Source of the DNA: Flavobacteriaceae bacterium EG-1
GTDB taxonomy: Bacteria; Bacteroidota; Bacteroidia; Flavobacteriales; Flavobacteriaceae
Direction of reading: 5' to 3'
DNA: 64,000 bases
Assembly (NCBI RefSeq): GCF_009649685.1
Contig: NZ_WJPK01000001.1
Location: forward strand, 1,740,760-1,804,759
The notes beneath the pieces were generated by a model. That model saw only the letters and a list, made by a program, of their open reading frames with translations. It ran no database searches and was not told where the DNA came from. The translations under genes and the position numbers were made by a program. Shown piece by piece: positions 53,637 to 63,700 of this stretch; the stretch's first letter is position 1, and every line of letters begins with the position of its first letter.

Positions 53637-55034
53637 ATGATGTACCCATTAAAGACCACTTATAAAAAAATACTTGCAGACACCATTACACCAGTAAGTG
53701 TTTATCTAAAAATTAGAGACCGTTTTCCAAATAGTATTTTATTGGAAAGTAGTGATTACCATGCAAATGATAATAGCTTTTCGTATATCTGTTGTAATCC
53801 TATTGCATCAATAAAAGTTGAAAATGAAGTTATTATCGAAAATTTTCCTAATGGTAGTTCAAAAGAAACTGAGATTAATGAAAATACAAATGTAGTAGCA
53901 ATAATTGATGGTTTCAGCAATAATTTTACCACCGAAACCAACGATTTTAAATTTATAAATAACGGCCTATTTGGCTACATGGCATACAACGCAGTTCGCT
54001 ATTACGAAGATGTAACCATAGCTAAAAAAGAGAATTCATTAGAAATACCTGATATATACTATGCTGTATATCAAAATATCATTGCAATAAATCATTTTAA
54101 AAATGAAGCTTACATTTTCGCTCATTGTTATAATAAAGAAGCCAACATTGCAGAAATTGAACAAATTTTAAATGTTCGAAATTTTGCTTCCTACAACTTT
54201 TCAATGGAAGGTGGTGTTGTATCAAATTTAAAAGATGAAGAATATAAGGAGCATGTACGTTTAGCCAAGAAACATTGTCAACGCGGCGATGTTTTTCAAC
54301 TTGTACTTTCGCGGAGATTTTCACAGAGTTTTAAGGGCGATGAATTCAATGTATATCGTGCTTTACGATCAGTAAATCCATCACCTTATTTATTTTATTT
54401 TGATTATGGTGATTTTAAAATCTTTGGCAGTTCTCCAGAGGCGCAATTGATAGTAAAAAATGGTTCTGCCGAAATTCATCCTATTGCTGGAACTTTTAAA
54501 AGAACAGGAAACGACGAAAAGGATGCGATATTAGCCAAAGAATTATCAGAAGACGACAAAGAAAATAGCGAGCACGTAATGCTTGTAGACCTAGCTAGAA
54601 ATGACTTAAGTAGAAACGGAAATATGGTAAAAGTTGCTAATTACCGTGAAGTGCAATTTTTCTCACATGTAATTCATTTAGTTTCTAAAGTTGTGGGTCA
54701 AAAGAAAAAAAACATACCTACAATGAAAGTAGTTGCAGACACTTTTCCAGCGGGTACTTTAAGTGGAGCTCCAAAACATATGGCCATGCAGTTAATTGAG
54801 AAATATGAAAAAACCAGTCGTGGATATTATGGAGGTGCTATCGGTTTTATGGACTTTAATGGCAATTTTAATCATGCAATAATGATACGGACTTTTTTAA
54901 GTAAAAATCATCAACTACATTATCAAGCAGGAGCAGGTTTAGTAGCTGCTTCAGACCCAGAAACTGAATTACAGGAGACTTACCATAAATTAGGTGCTCT
55001 AACAAAAGCTATGGAGATTGCTGAAAATATTTAA
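53637..55034 (+). CDS. trpE: Anthranilate synthase component I
   Basis: Cytosolic chorismate-utilising subunit, 465 residues, making anthranilate with TrpG-derived ammonia. The N-terminal LLES motif (ILLESSDY) is the known Trp-binding element for feedback inhibition. The catalytic part shows RRFSQSFKGDEF, FGSSPEAQLIVKNG, HPIAGTFKRTGNDEKDA and AGTLSGAPKHMAMQLI. It is first structural gene behind the attenuator. Confidence 0.96.
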   Translation: MMYPLKTTYKKILADTITPVSVYLKIRDRFPNSILLESSDYHANDNSFSYICCNPIASIKVENEVIIENFPNGSSKETEINENTNVVAIIDGFSNNFTTETNDFKFINNGLFGYMAYNAVRYYEDVTIAKKENSLEIPDIYYAVYQNIIAINHFKNEAYIFAHCYNKEANIAEIEQILNVRNFASYNFSMEGGVVSNLKDEEYKEHVRLAKKHCQRGDVFQLVLSRRFSQSFKGDEFNVYRALRSVNPSPYLFYFDYGDFKIFGSSPEAQLIVKNGSAEIHPIAGTFKRTGNDEKDAILAKELSEDDKENSEHVMLVDLARNDLSRNGNMVKVANYREVQFFSHVIHLVSKVVGQKKKNIPTMKVVADTFPAGTLSGAPKHMAMQLIEKYEKTSRGYYGGAIGFMDFNGNFNHAIMIRTFLSKNHQLHYQAGAGLVAASDPETELQETYHKLGALTKAMEIAENI

Positions 55035-55040
55035 AAGGCC

Positions 55041-55068
55041 GATAATCCTTCTTTCAAGAAGGGGATTA
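55041..55068 (+). repeat. Hairpin in the trpE-trpG gap
   Basis: TAATCCTTCTT pairs with AAGAAGG..GGATTA around a 2-base centre with a 2-base G bulge. It sits in the 45-base gap without a T-run long enough for termination. It may be a stability element or a REP-like remnant. Confidence 0.45.
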
Positions 55069-55079
55069 AAAAAATACAA

Positions 55080-55697
55080 ATGAATAATAAAAATACAGAT
55101 ACTACTAATAATTCTTTGACCACTAAACAAGTTGGGATTAAGGTTTTAGTAATTGATAATTACGATAGTTTCACCTATAATCTCGTACATTACTTAGAAG
55201 ATTTAGGGTGCAGTGTAGTTGTAAAAAGAAACGACCAACTTACTATAAAAGAAGTTGAAGCTTTTAATAAAATAGTTCTATCTCCAGGACCTGGAATTCC
55301 AGAAGAGGCAGGTTTATTAAAAGAAATAATAGCTACATATGCAGCAACCAAGAGCATTTTTGGCGTTTGTTTAGGCCAACAAGCAATTGCCGAAGTATTT
55401 GGAGGTTCTTTAGTGAATTTAGATAAGGTATATCATGGAACAGCAACTAAAATAAAAATTATTAAAGACGACATCCTTTTTAATACCTTACCAAAAGAAA
55501 TTGAAGTCGGCCGTTATCATTCTTGGGTGGTTAGCAAAAATTTGCCGCAAAATTTAATTGCAACTTCAATTGATGAAAATGGTCAAATTATGTCACTTCG
55601 TCATAAAAAATACGATGTAAGTGCAGTGCAATTCCATCCAGAATCAGTTTTAACTCCAAACGGAAAAGTGATTTTAAAAAATTGGTTAGAAAGCTAA
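55080..55697 (+). CDS. trpG: Anthranilate synthase component II (glutamine amidotransferase)
   Basis: 205-residue class I glutamine amidotransferase giving ammonia to TrpE. The catalytic Cys is in FGVCLGQQAIAEVFGG, and the His-Glu pair in VQFHPESVLTPNG. An N-terminal extension of about 20 polar residues precedes VLVIDNYDSFTYNLVHYL. No later ATG precedes the fold, so the ATG at 55080 is taken. It could also support PabB-type folate synthesis, but its place in the operon argues for Trp. Confidence 0.95.
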   Translation: MNNKNTDTTNNSLTTKQVGIKVLVIDNYDSFTYNLVHYLEDLGCSVVVKRNDQLTIKEVEAFNKIVLSPGPGIPEEAGLLKEIIATYAATKSIFGVCLGQQAIAEVFGGSLVNLDKVYHGTATKIKIIKDDILFNTLPKEIEVGRYHSWVVSKNLPQNLIATSIDENGQIMSLRHKKYDVSAVQFHPESVLTPNGKVILKNWLES

Positions 55698-55765
55698 TAC
55701 CAAAAAGCCAAATATAAAAACCTTCAGTTCTCTTAGTACGAAGCACTTAAATTAATAAAACAAAA

Positions 55766-56761
55766 ATGAAAACAACTCTTAATAAGCTCATTAATCATGA
55801 AATTCTAGCAAAAGAAGATGCAAAACAGATTTTGGTAAATATTGCTAAAGGTGATTATAATACGAGTCAAATAGCTGCTTTTTTAACAGTGTATATGATG
55901 CGTAGTATAACAATTGAAGAACTTGAAGGATTTAGAGATGCGCTATTAGAACTTTGTTTAGCCGTAGACTTATCTGAATACAACCCCATAGATTTATGTG
56001 GTACAGGTGGTGATGGAAAAGATACCTTTAACATCTCAACTTTAGCATCGTTTGTAACCGCGGGAGCCGATGTAAAAGTTACAAAACATGGTAATTATGG
56101 TGTATCCTCTAAATGTGGAAGTAGTAATGTAATGGAATTCTTAGGAATTAAATTCAGTAATGAAACTGACTTTTTAAAAAGGTCAATAGACGAGGCAGGA
56201 ATCTGCGTCTTGCATGCTCCCCTATTCCATCCAGCCATGAAAAATGTTGCACCCATACGGCGAGAATTGGGAGTGAAAACGTTCTTTAATATGCTCGGAC
56301 CTATGGTAAATCCCGCATTTCCAAAAAATCAAATGGTTGGCGTATTTAATTTAGAATTGGCTAGAATGTATGGTTATCTTTATCAAAATACAGATAAAAA
56401 TTTTACCGTTTTACATGCCCTCGATGGTTATGATGAAATTTCGCTAACTGGAAATACAAAAACCATTTCTAACAATACTGAAAGTATGCTTAAACCTGAA
56501 GATTTTGGTGTCAAAAAAATATTGCAATCAGAAATTATTGGTGGTGAAGATATAGCAGAATCTGCTCAGATTTTTATGAATGTATTACAAGGCAAAGGAA
56601 GTATAGCACAAAACAACGTAGTTTGTGCCAACGCGGGCATCGCTATAGCCACGGTTAAAAATTTAAATCCGAAAGAAGGTTTTGAGCAAGCAAAAGAATC
56701 ATTACTTAACGGAAGTGGCTTAAAAGCCCTAAGAAAATTACAAGAATTAAGTGCAAATTAA
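55766..56761 (+). CDS. trpD: Anthranilate phosphoribosyltransferase
   Basis: 331-residue enzyme joining anthranilate and PRPP. The PRPP-binding glycine loop GTGGDGKDTFNIST is at 79-92, and KHGNYGVSSKCGSSNVMEFLG (in part) and the anthranilate-binding region RRELGVKTFFNMLGPMVNP are typical. It lies 68 bases after trpG. Confidence 0.96.
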   Translation: MKTTLNKLINHEILAKEDAKQILVNIAKGDYNTSQIAAFLTVYMMRSITIEELEGFRDALLELCLAVDLSEYNPIDLCGTGGDGKDTFNISTLASFVTAGADVKVTKHGNYGVSSKCGSSNVMEFLGIKFSNETDFLKRSIDEAGICVLHAPLFHPAMKNVAPIRRELGVKTFFNMLGPMVNPAFPKNQMVGVFNLELARMYGYLYQNTDKNFTVLHALDGYDEISLTGNTKTISNNTESMLKPEDFGVKKILQSEIIGGEDIAESAQIFMNVLQGKGSIAQNNVVCANAGIAIATVKNLNPKEGFEQAKESLLNGSGLKALRKLQELSAN

Positions 56762-56764
56762 AAG

Positions 56765-57547
56765 ATGAACATACTTGATAGAATAGTAAGCGATAAAAGA
56801 AAAGAGGTAAGCTTAAAAAAATCGGTGATATCCATTTCTCAGTTTGAGCAATCAGAACTGTTTAATCGCGGAAATAATTCGTTAGCAGAAGCACTTCGAA
56901 ACAGCAATACGGGTATAATTGCTGAACATAAAAGACGTTCTCCTTCAAAGTCTACCATTAACCAAAACACAAATGTAGGTCAAGTAGCAAAGGAATATGA
57001 AAATGCTGGAGTTTGTGGTATGAGCGTGCTTACAGATATAAAATATTTTGGCGGCTCATTAGAAGATTTGATTTTGGCACGAGCTTGTGTTCGGATGCCT
57101 CTGTTGCGTAAGGAGTTCATAATTGATGAATATCAAATCATTGAAGCTAAAGCACATGGTGCAGATGTAATTTTATTAATAGCAGCAATCTTATCATCTG
57201 AAGAAATAAAAAGGTATTCAGAATTAGCTAAATCTTTGAATCTAGATGTACTCTTAGAAGTACATAATGAAAAGGAATTACATAAATCTCTTATGCCTAG
57301 TATAGATATGTTAGGTGTTAACAATAGAAATTTAAAAACCTTTGATGTTGATTTAAAAACTAGCAAAGATCTATCTAAATTAATACCCGACGAATTTGTA
57401 AAAGTATCAGAAAGTGGTATTAGTTCAATCGAGGCAATCCAAGATTTAAAACAGTTTGGATATCAGGGTTTTTTAATTGGTGAAAACTTTATGAAAACCG
57501 ATAACCCGGGCAAAAGTGCAACAGCATTTATTAAAAAATTAAATTAA
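56765..57547 (+). CDS. trpC: Indole-3-glycerol phosphate synthase
   Basis: 260-residue TIM-barrel enzyme. IIAEHKRRSPSKSTIN holds the catalytic Lys; LLRKEFIIDEYQIIEAKAHGAD and the Asn/Glu of GVNNRNLKTF and VSESGISS complete the active site. It begins 3 bases after trpD. It is a single-domain TrpC, not a TrpC-TrpF fusion. Confidence 0.96.
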   Translation: MNILDRIVSDKRKEVSLKKSVISISQFEQSELFNRGNNSLAEALRNSNTGIIAEHKRRSPSKSTINQNTNVGQVAKEYENAGVCGMSVLTDIKYFGGSLEDLILARACVRMPLLRKEFIIDEYQIIEAKAHGADVILLIAAILSSEEIKRYSELAKSLNLDVLLEVHNEKELHKSLMPSIDMLGVNNRNLKTFDVDLKTSKDLSKLIPDEFVKVSESGISSIEAIQDLKQFGYQGFLIGENFMKTDNPGKSATAFIKKLN

Positions 57548-57590
57548 TTTTTTGGACTATCACTATTCAAATACCAAAAATCAACCCATC

Positions 57591-58250
57591 ATGAAACCCA
57601 AATCATTTAAATTAAAAGTTTGTGGTATGAATAAAAACACAATAGATGTGGGTTTATTAAAGCCAGACTTTTTGGGTTTTATATTTTGGAAACCATCTAA
57701 AAGATATTTCGATGGTGAGATGCCCAATTTACCACATAGTATAAAAAAAGTTGGAGTTTTTGTAGATGCAAGTATTGCCGAAATAAAAGCATTAACTAAA
57801 CAATACGGACTTCTTTATACTCAGTTACATGGTAATGAAAGTCCCGCATTTTGTGATGAATTAAAAAAGCAAATACCTCAAATAAAAATTATAAAAGTAT
57901 TTTCTATTAAAGATAGTTTCGATTTTAAGCAATTAAGGCAATTTGAAGATGTTTGCGACTATTATTTATTTGATACAAAAGGCAAGTTACCCGGAGGTAA
58001 TGGATATTCCTTTGATTGGAAATTATTAAAAAAATATCCCTCAACCAAACCATTTTTTCTAAGTGGGGGAATTGGGTTAGAAGAATTAGATTCTATACTT
58101 GAATTTGCAAAAAAACCTGAATCAAAATATTGTTTTGCAATTGACGTGAACAGTAAGTTCGAAGATGAACCTGGTTTAAAAAATATAGAAAAATTGAATG
58201 AATTTAAAAAATTGCTAACAGACAACAGTCAACTAAAAACTGACAATTAA
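57591..58250 (+). CDS. trpF: Phosphoribosylanthranilate isomerase
   Basis: 219-residue TIM-barrel isomerase. The catalytic Cys is in LKVCGMNK and the catalytic Asp in DYYLFDTKGKLPGGNG. SGGIGLEELDSIL is the phosphate-binding end. I use the ATG at 57591 (MKPKSFKLKVCGM); a TTG 39 bases upstream gives a longer but less typical N-terminus. The stop is followed directly by the trpB start. Confidence 0.94.
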   Translation: MKPKSFKLKVCGMNKNTIDVGLLKPDFLGFIFWKPSKRYFDGEMPNLPHSIKKVGVFVDASIAEIKALTKQYGLLYTQLHGNESPAFCDELKKQIPQIKIIKVFSIKDSFDFKQLRQFEDVCDYYLFDTKGKLPGGNGYSFDWKLLKKYPSTKPFFLSGGIGLEELDSILEFAKKPESKYCFAIDVNSKFEDEPGLKNIEKLNEFKKLLTDNSQLKTDN

Positions 58251-59435
58251 ATGAGTTATCAAGCAGATGAAAAAGGATATTATGGTGAATTTGGAGGAGC
58301 ATTTATTCCTGAAATGCTTTATCCAAATTGCGAAGAGTTAAGGCAAAATTATATTCGGATAATGCAGGAAGAATCCTTTAAACAAGAATTTGACCAATTA
58401 TTAAAGGATTATGTAGGCCGCCCTACTCCATTATATTTTGCCGAACGTCTTTCAAAAAAATACAACACCAAAATTTATCTCAAAAGGGAAGATTTATGTC
58501 ATACAGGAGCACATAAAGTAAATAATACTATTGGGCAGATTTTGATGGCAAAAAAATTAGGCAAAAACAGAATTATTGCTGAAACGGGTGCTGGCCAACA
58601 TGGTGTAGCAACTGCAACAGTTTGTGCCTTAATGGGTATAGAATGTGTAGTTTATATGGGTGAGATAGATATAGCCCGACAAGCACCAAATGTAGCACGT
58701 ATGAAAATGCTAGGTGCAGAAGTTCGTCCAGCACTTTCTGGTAGTCGCACATTAAAAGACGCTACAAATGAAGCTATACGCGATTGGATAAACAACCCTG
58801 TAGACACGCATTACATAATTGGATCGGTAGTTGGCCCACACCCCTACCCAGATATGGTAGCGCGTTTTCAATCCGTTATTTCTGAGGAAATAAAATGGCA
58901 ATTAAAAGAAAAAGAGGGACGTGAAAAACCCGATTTTGTTATAGCTTGTGTTGGTGGCGGAAGTAATGCTGCAGGTGCATATTATCATTTCTTAGATGAA
59001 ACCGAAGTTGGGATTATAGCCGTTGAAGCTGCCGGACATGGTATAGATTCAGGAGAGAGTGCTGCAACCTCAGCATTGGGTAAAATAGGAATTATTCATG
59101 GTAGTAAAACCCTATTAATGCAAACTCCAGATGGTCAAATAACAGAACCATATTCAATCTCAGCCGGATTAGACTACCCAGGAGTAGGCCCTATGCATGC
59201 AAATCTATTCGCAACTGGAAGAGGTGAATTTATTTCAATTACAGATGATGATGCAATGAAAGCTGGTCTAATGTTATCTAAGTTAGAGGGTATTATTCCA
59301 GCAATTGAATCATCACATGCATTTGCGATTTTTGAAGATAGAAAATTCAAAGAAAATGATATAGTTGTGGTGAATTTATCTGGTCGAGGAGATAAGGATT
59401 TAAACACCTTTATTGATTATTTTAAGTTAGCATAA
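58251..59435 (+). CDS. trpB: Tryptophan synthase beta chain
   Basis: 394-residue PLP enzyme joining indole and serine. Lys89 of HTGAHKVNN binds PLP. The phosphate loop [13 protein letters not shown] and the catalytic Glu in [15 protein letters not shown]-like [15 protein letters not shown] are intact. It begins directly at the trpF stop and pairs with trpA two bases after its end, which suits the alpha2beta2 complex. Confidence 0.98.
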   Translation: MSYQADEKGYYGEFGGAFIPEMLYPNCEELRQNYIRIMQEESFKQEFDQLLKDYVGRPTPLYFAERLSKKYNTKIYLKREDLCHTGAHKVNNTIGQILMAKKLGKNRIIAETGAGQHGVATATVCALMGIECVVYMGEIDIARQAPNVARMKMLGAEVRPALSGSRTLKDATNEAIRDWINNPVDTHYIIGSVVGPHPYPDMVARFQSVISEEIKWQLKEKEGREKPDFVIACVGGGSNAAGAYYHFLDETEVGIIAVEAAGHGIDSGESAATSALGKIGIIHGSKTLLMQTPDGQITEPYSISAGLDYPGVGPMHANLFATGRGEFISITDDDAMKAGLMLSKLEGIIPAIESSHAFAIFEDRKFKENDIVVVNLSGRGDKDLNTFIDYFKLA

Positions 59436-59437
59436 TT

Positions 59438-60202
59438 ATGAATAATAGAATTACAAACAAGCTTCAAGAAGACAAAAAACTTCTTTCCATATATTTTACA
59501 GCAGGTTATCCAGCATTAAACAACACCGTTACAATAATACAAGAATTAGAAAAAAACGGAGTTGACATGATAGAAATCGGATTACCATTTAGTGACCCCC
59601 TTGCAGACGGCCCTACCATTCAATCTAGTTCTACAACTGCACTTAAGAACGGTATGACTACAGAAGTGCTTTTTAAGCAACTAGCTGACATTAGAAAAAG
59701 TGTTTCTATTCCTTTGATTATAATGGGGTACTTTAATCCAATGATGCAATATGGTATTGAAAATTTCTGTAAAAAATGTAAAGAAATTGGAATTGATGGT
59801 TTAATAATCCCTGATTTACCAGTAGATGTTTACCAGGAAAAATATCGTAAAACATTTGAAAAAAACAATTTAAAAAATGTGTTCTTGATTACACCCCAAA
59901 CTTCAGAGGATCGTATTCAATTTATAGATTCTGTTTCAGATGGATTTATTTATATGGTGAGTTCGGCAAGTGTAACAGGTTCGAAATCAGGATTTGGTGA
60001 TGAACAAACAGATTATTTTGAACGCATTGCTGCAATGAATTTGAATAATCCGCTTATCGTTGGTTTTGGAATTAAAGATTCAGAAACTTTTCAGCAAGCT
60101 ACTAAAAGCACAAAAGGAGCAATAATCGGATCAGCATTTATAAAGCACCTCACAAAAAAAGGAATCAATTCAGTCGCTGAATTTACTACCACTATCCGCT
60201 AA
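59438..60202 (+). CDS. trpA: Tryptophan synthase alpha chain
   Basis: 254-residue TIM-barrel lyase splitting indole-3-glycerol phosphate. Catalytic Glu46 (MIEIGLPFSDP) and Asp57 (LADGPTIQ) are present, as is the phosphate-binding VGFGIKDSETF. Start 2 bases after trpB. The channel interface loop with TrpB (PLADGPTIQSSS) is normal. Confidence 0.97.
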   Translation: MNNRITNKLQEDKKLLSIYFTAGYPALNNTVTIIQELEKNGVDMIEIGLPFSDPLADGPTIQSSSTTALKNGMTTEVLFKQLADIRKSVSIPLIIMGYFNPMMQYGIENFCKKCKEIGIDGLIIPDLPVDVYQEKYRKTFEKNNLKNVFLITPQTSEDRIQFIDSVSDGFIYMVSSASVTGSKSGFGDEQTDYFERIAAMNLNNPLIVGFGIKDSETFQQATKSTKGAIIGSAFIKHLTKKGINSVAEFTTTIR

Positions 60203-60203
60203 C

Positions 60204-60428
60204 ATGTCCAGCATAATAAATAATTGGAAAATAATTTTGCCATTATGCCTCACATTAGGCTTGGCACCATTTATTCCGGAGCCTCATTTATGGGGTAAAT
60301 TAAAATGGGTATTCGGTGGTGCCATAGGTATGAATTTTCAAGATTGGTTTGATATTGTTTTACATGGATTTCCTTTTGTCTTATTACTTCGTTTGTTAAT
60401 CTTAAAATCAAAAAAAAACATAAAGTAG
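60204..60428 (+). CDS. Small membrane protein at the end of the trp operon
   Basis: 74 residues starting one base after the trpA stop. It has two hydrophobic segments (about 8-24 and 51-67) around a polar loop, LWGKLKWVFGGAIGMNFQDW. The very tight spacing argues for cotranslation with trpA. I recall similar short proteins in Bacteroidota, but know no function; a role in Trp uptake or envelope biology is speculation. No clear terminator follows. Confidence 0.82.
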   Translation: MSSIINNWKIILPLCLTLGLAPFIPEPHLWGKLKWVFGGAIGMNFQDWFDIVLHGFPFVLLLRLLILKSKKNIK

Positions 60429-60785
60429 TCCTTAAACAAATTACTGTCAATAAATTCAAGATCAGTTAAAAATCAACACAAATCAATATTATACATTATC
60501 TCTTATTCCCACTACGATAAAAAATCAAAAGGCTACTAGTTGTACATTATTTTTACATAAAAATTAAGACAATGTAATATTGATATCGGCTATAAGAATA
60601 ATGTACCCTCCTTTATTGTAAGATATTTACATCTACAAGTAATCATTATTTTACACTAATTAACTTCCCACGTAGTTTATCGTTAATTATTGCGATTCAA
60701 CACATTACACGTTAGAAATAAGTTAAAATATTCTTTATTTACTTCCCGAATTTTCCGTGTTAACCACTTAGTTGATACTATTAAG
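60429..60785. other. Intergenic region after the trp operon
   Basis: This is a 357-base AT-rich gap without a credible reading frame. It must contain the end of the trp transcript and the promoter of the 60786 gene. I found neither an exact TAnnTTTG box nor a convincing terminator. Confidence 0.45.
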
Positions 60786-63700
60786 ATGAAAAAACACTAC
60801 AATCTACGTACAGTAGCAATATTGCTATTGTCTATTATTTTAATGTCAGCAGTACCATTTATTTTTGGTTCAGGTCTTACTAAAGCGGAGCCTATTGGTA
60901 AATACTTAAATGGAAACTTTCCCGGTTCTCTACCTCAAGGTTTACCTTACCAGCCTGTATTTCCTAATATAACCTTCGATTCTCCATTAACGTTTAATGA
61001 AGTTCCAAACAGTAATAAAATAATTATTGGCCAACGTGATGGTAAAATATTTTGGTTTGACAAAGACCCAAATGTAACTGTTAAAAATTCGATGATAGAT
61101 TTATCTGAAAAGGTAGGTCTTGTATGGGATGGTGGCTTTTTAGGCTTGGCATTACATCCACAATTTGGAACCACTGGAAAAAATTATTTCTATGTTTGGT
61201 ATACCACGGAAGATGCAAATAGCAATGATTTCCCTAACCGGTATACTGTGCAAAACTGCGATAGCGAAGAGTACTGGGGTAATTTTTTAATTCTTGCCAG
61301 ATACGAGGCAAATCCTAATACTTTAAGCGTTCAACCATCTTCCGAACAAATAATGTTAAAACTTAGAATGTATGGTACAACACACAGAGGTGGTGGACTT
61401 TTATTTGGTGACGATGGATTTTTATATTTAACTACAGGCGATCAAACAGCTTTTAAGAAAGCACAAGACATAAATAACAATCTTGACGGAGGAGTGTTAC
61501 GTTTAGATGTTGATAAAAATACCACTAAAAGTCATGCACCTATTAGAACCATGCCTGATGACCATGGATATTCTGACGAAATCACGGGCATTGGTTATTG
61601 GATTCCAAATGATAATCCTTTTCTAAGTCCTACAGGAGCAAATTTTGAAGAATATTATAGCATGGGGCACAGAAATCCTCATAGAATGACAAAAGACCGT
61701 GAAACTGGCGAATTATTCGTTGGCGAAATCGGTGGTGGAAGACATGAAGAAATAAACATTGTAAAAAAAGGAAAAAACTATGGGTGGCCACTTTATGAAG
61801 GTCTATACAAAAGTACAGTTTGTGTTCAGGAATTACACAATAATATGTCTCATGAACAACCATTAGTAGCTTTTCCCCGTTCAGAAGCAAATGCAATTAT
61901 TGGTGGTTATGTTTATCGCGGAAATGAAGTTCCCGAATTAGTTGGCAAATATATTTGTGCTGATTATGGTATCGGTGAAGAAATTTTCACAGTAGATATA
62001 AATAATGGCACCTATGAGCAATATGGAAATTTCACTTCAACCAATATAATATCTTTTGGAGAGGACAAAGAAGGCGAGCTCTACATAATGAAACAGGGTG
62101 TTTCTTCCTTATATAAAATAACTTCTAAAAACACAGGATTTGGCACTACCCCTCAATTATTATCGCAAACAGGTGCTTTTTCAGATATTGAGAATTTAAC
62201 ACCCACAGATGGACTAATCCCTTATGACCTTGTTGAATCTTTCTGGTCTGATGGGGCAGAAAAAAAGCGATGGATGGCAATTCCTAATGATGGAAATCAC
62301 AATGCAACTGATGAGAAAATAAAATATACTGATGTTGATGATTGGGATTTTCCTATAGGATCGGTTTTGGTAAAACACTTTGAACTACCAATCGACGAAA
62401 GAAATCCGACAATTACAAAGCGATTAGAGACACGATTTTCTATAAAAGCTAGTGATGGTAATTTTTATTTTGTTACTTACAAATGGAACGAAGAACAAAC
62501 TGACGCCACTTTATTAACCAGTGGTTTAGAGGAGAATATAAGAATCACAAAGGCCAATGGTAGCTCTGAAACACAAACATGGAGCTATCCTAGTACCATA
62601 GATTGTGTAAGTTGCCACAATCCAACTACGGGCGGTGTTATTGGAGCAAAATCTAGGTTTTTAAACAAAGACTACACCTACCCAAAAACGGGTAATACAG
62701 GAAATCAATTAGTAACTTTAAGTCATTTAGGTATTTTAGACCAGGCCATTACCGATGCAGACACAAACGGTATTTTAACATCAAAATCTATCGATGATGC
62801 CACTGCCAGTTTAGATGAAAAAGCACGATCTTATTTAGATCTAAATTGTGCATATTGCCATAGACCAGGTACAGGAAATCGAGGCGATTTTGATCTTCGA
62901 CTTAACCTAGATCTAGTACAAACTGGTGTTCTATCAGCTTCACCTTATATTCCCTTAGGTATACCAAATGAAAAAATAGTTGCGGCGGGCGATGTTGGCA
63001 GCTCTATCCTCTACCATCGCATGAATAGCATTGATCCTGCTATTAAAATGCCTCCAATATCAAAAAATAAAATTGATATCAAAGCTGTAACCTTAATCAA
63101 TGAATGGATTGGTCAATTAGACCCAGACCCATGTGCTGATCGCATTATTATGGAAACATTTAATAATATACCTGGCACAACTATAGCTGAATTAAAAAAT
63201 GAAGCAATCTTTCCAGATACACCAAGTTCCGTTAAAGAACTTAATGAATTTCGTATACCAATTAATGTTGGTGATGATTATGGCGTACGAGTAAAAGGTT
63301 TATTAAAAGCACCAGAAACTGGAACATACTATTTTTGGGTTGCTGGAGATGACAATGTTGAGTTAAATTTAAGTACCGACGCATCTGAAATTAATAAAAC
63401 AAGAATAGCGTACCACAATGGTTGGTCTTACGATGTAGAATGGGATAAATTTTCTACACAGAAATCAGTAGGAATAGAACTTGTAGCTGGTGAAAATTAT
63501 TATCTCGAAGCATTAATGAACGAACGTGGTGGTGGTGATAATTTAGCAGTTGGATGGCGTAAACCAAGCAATGGTAATGGCACTTCTCCTTTTCAAGTTA
63601 TCCCATGTACTGCTTTTGATGAATTTAATGAAACTCCTGTAGTTAAGGTAACAGGTGTAACGTTAGACGAAACTACGGCAACTATAGATGTTGGCGCCTT

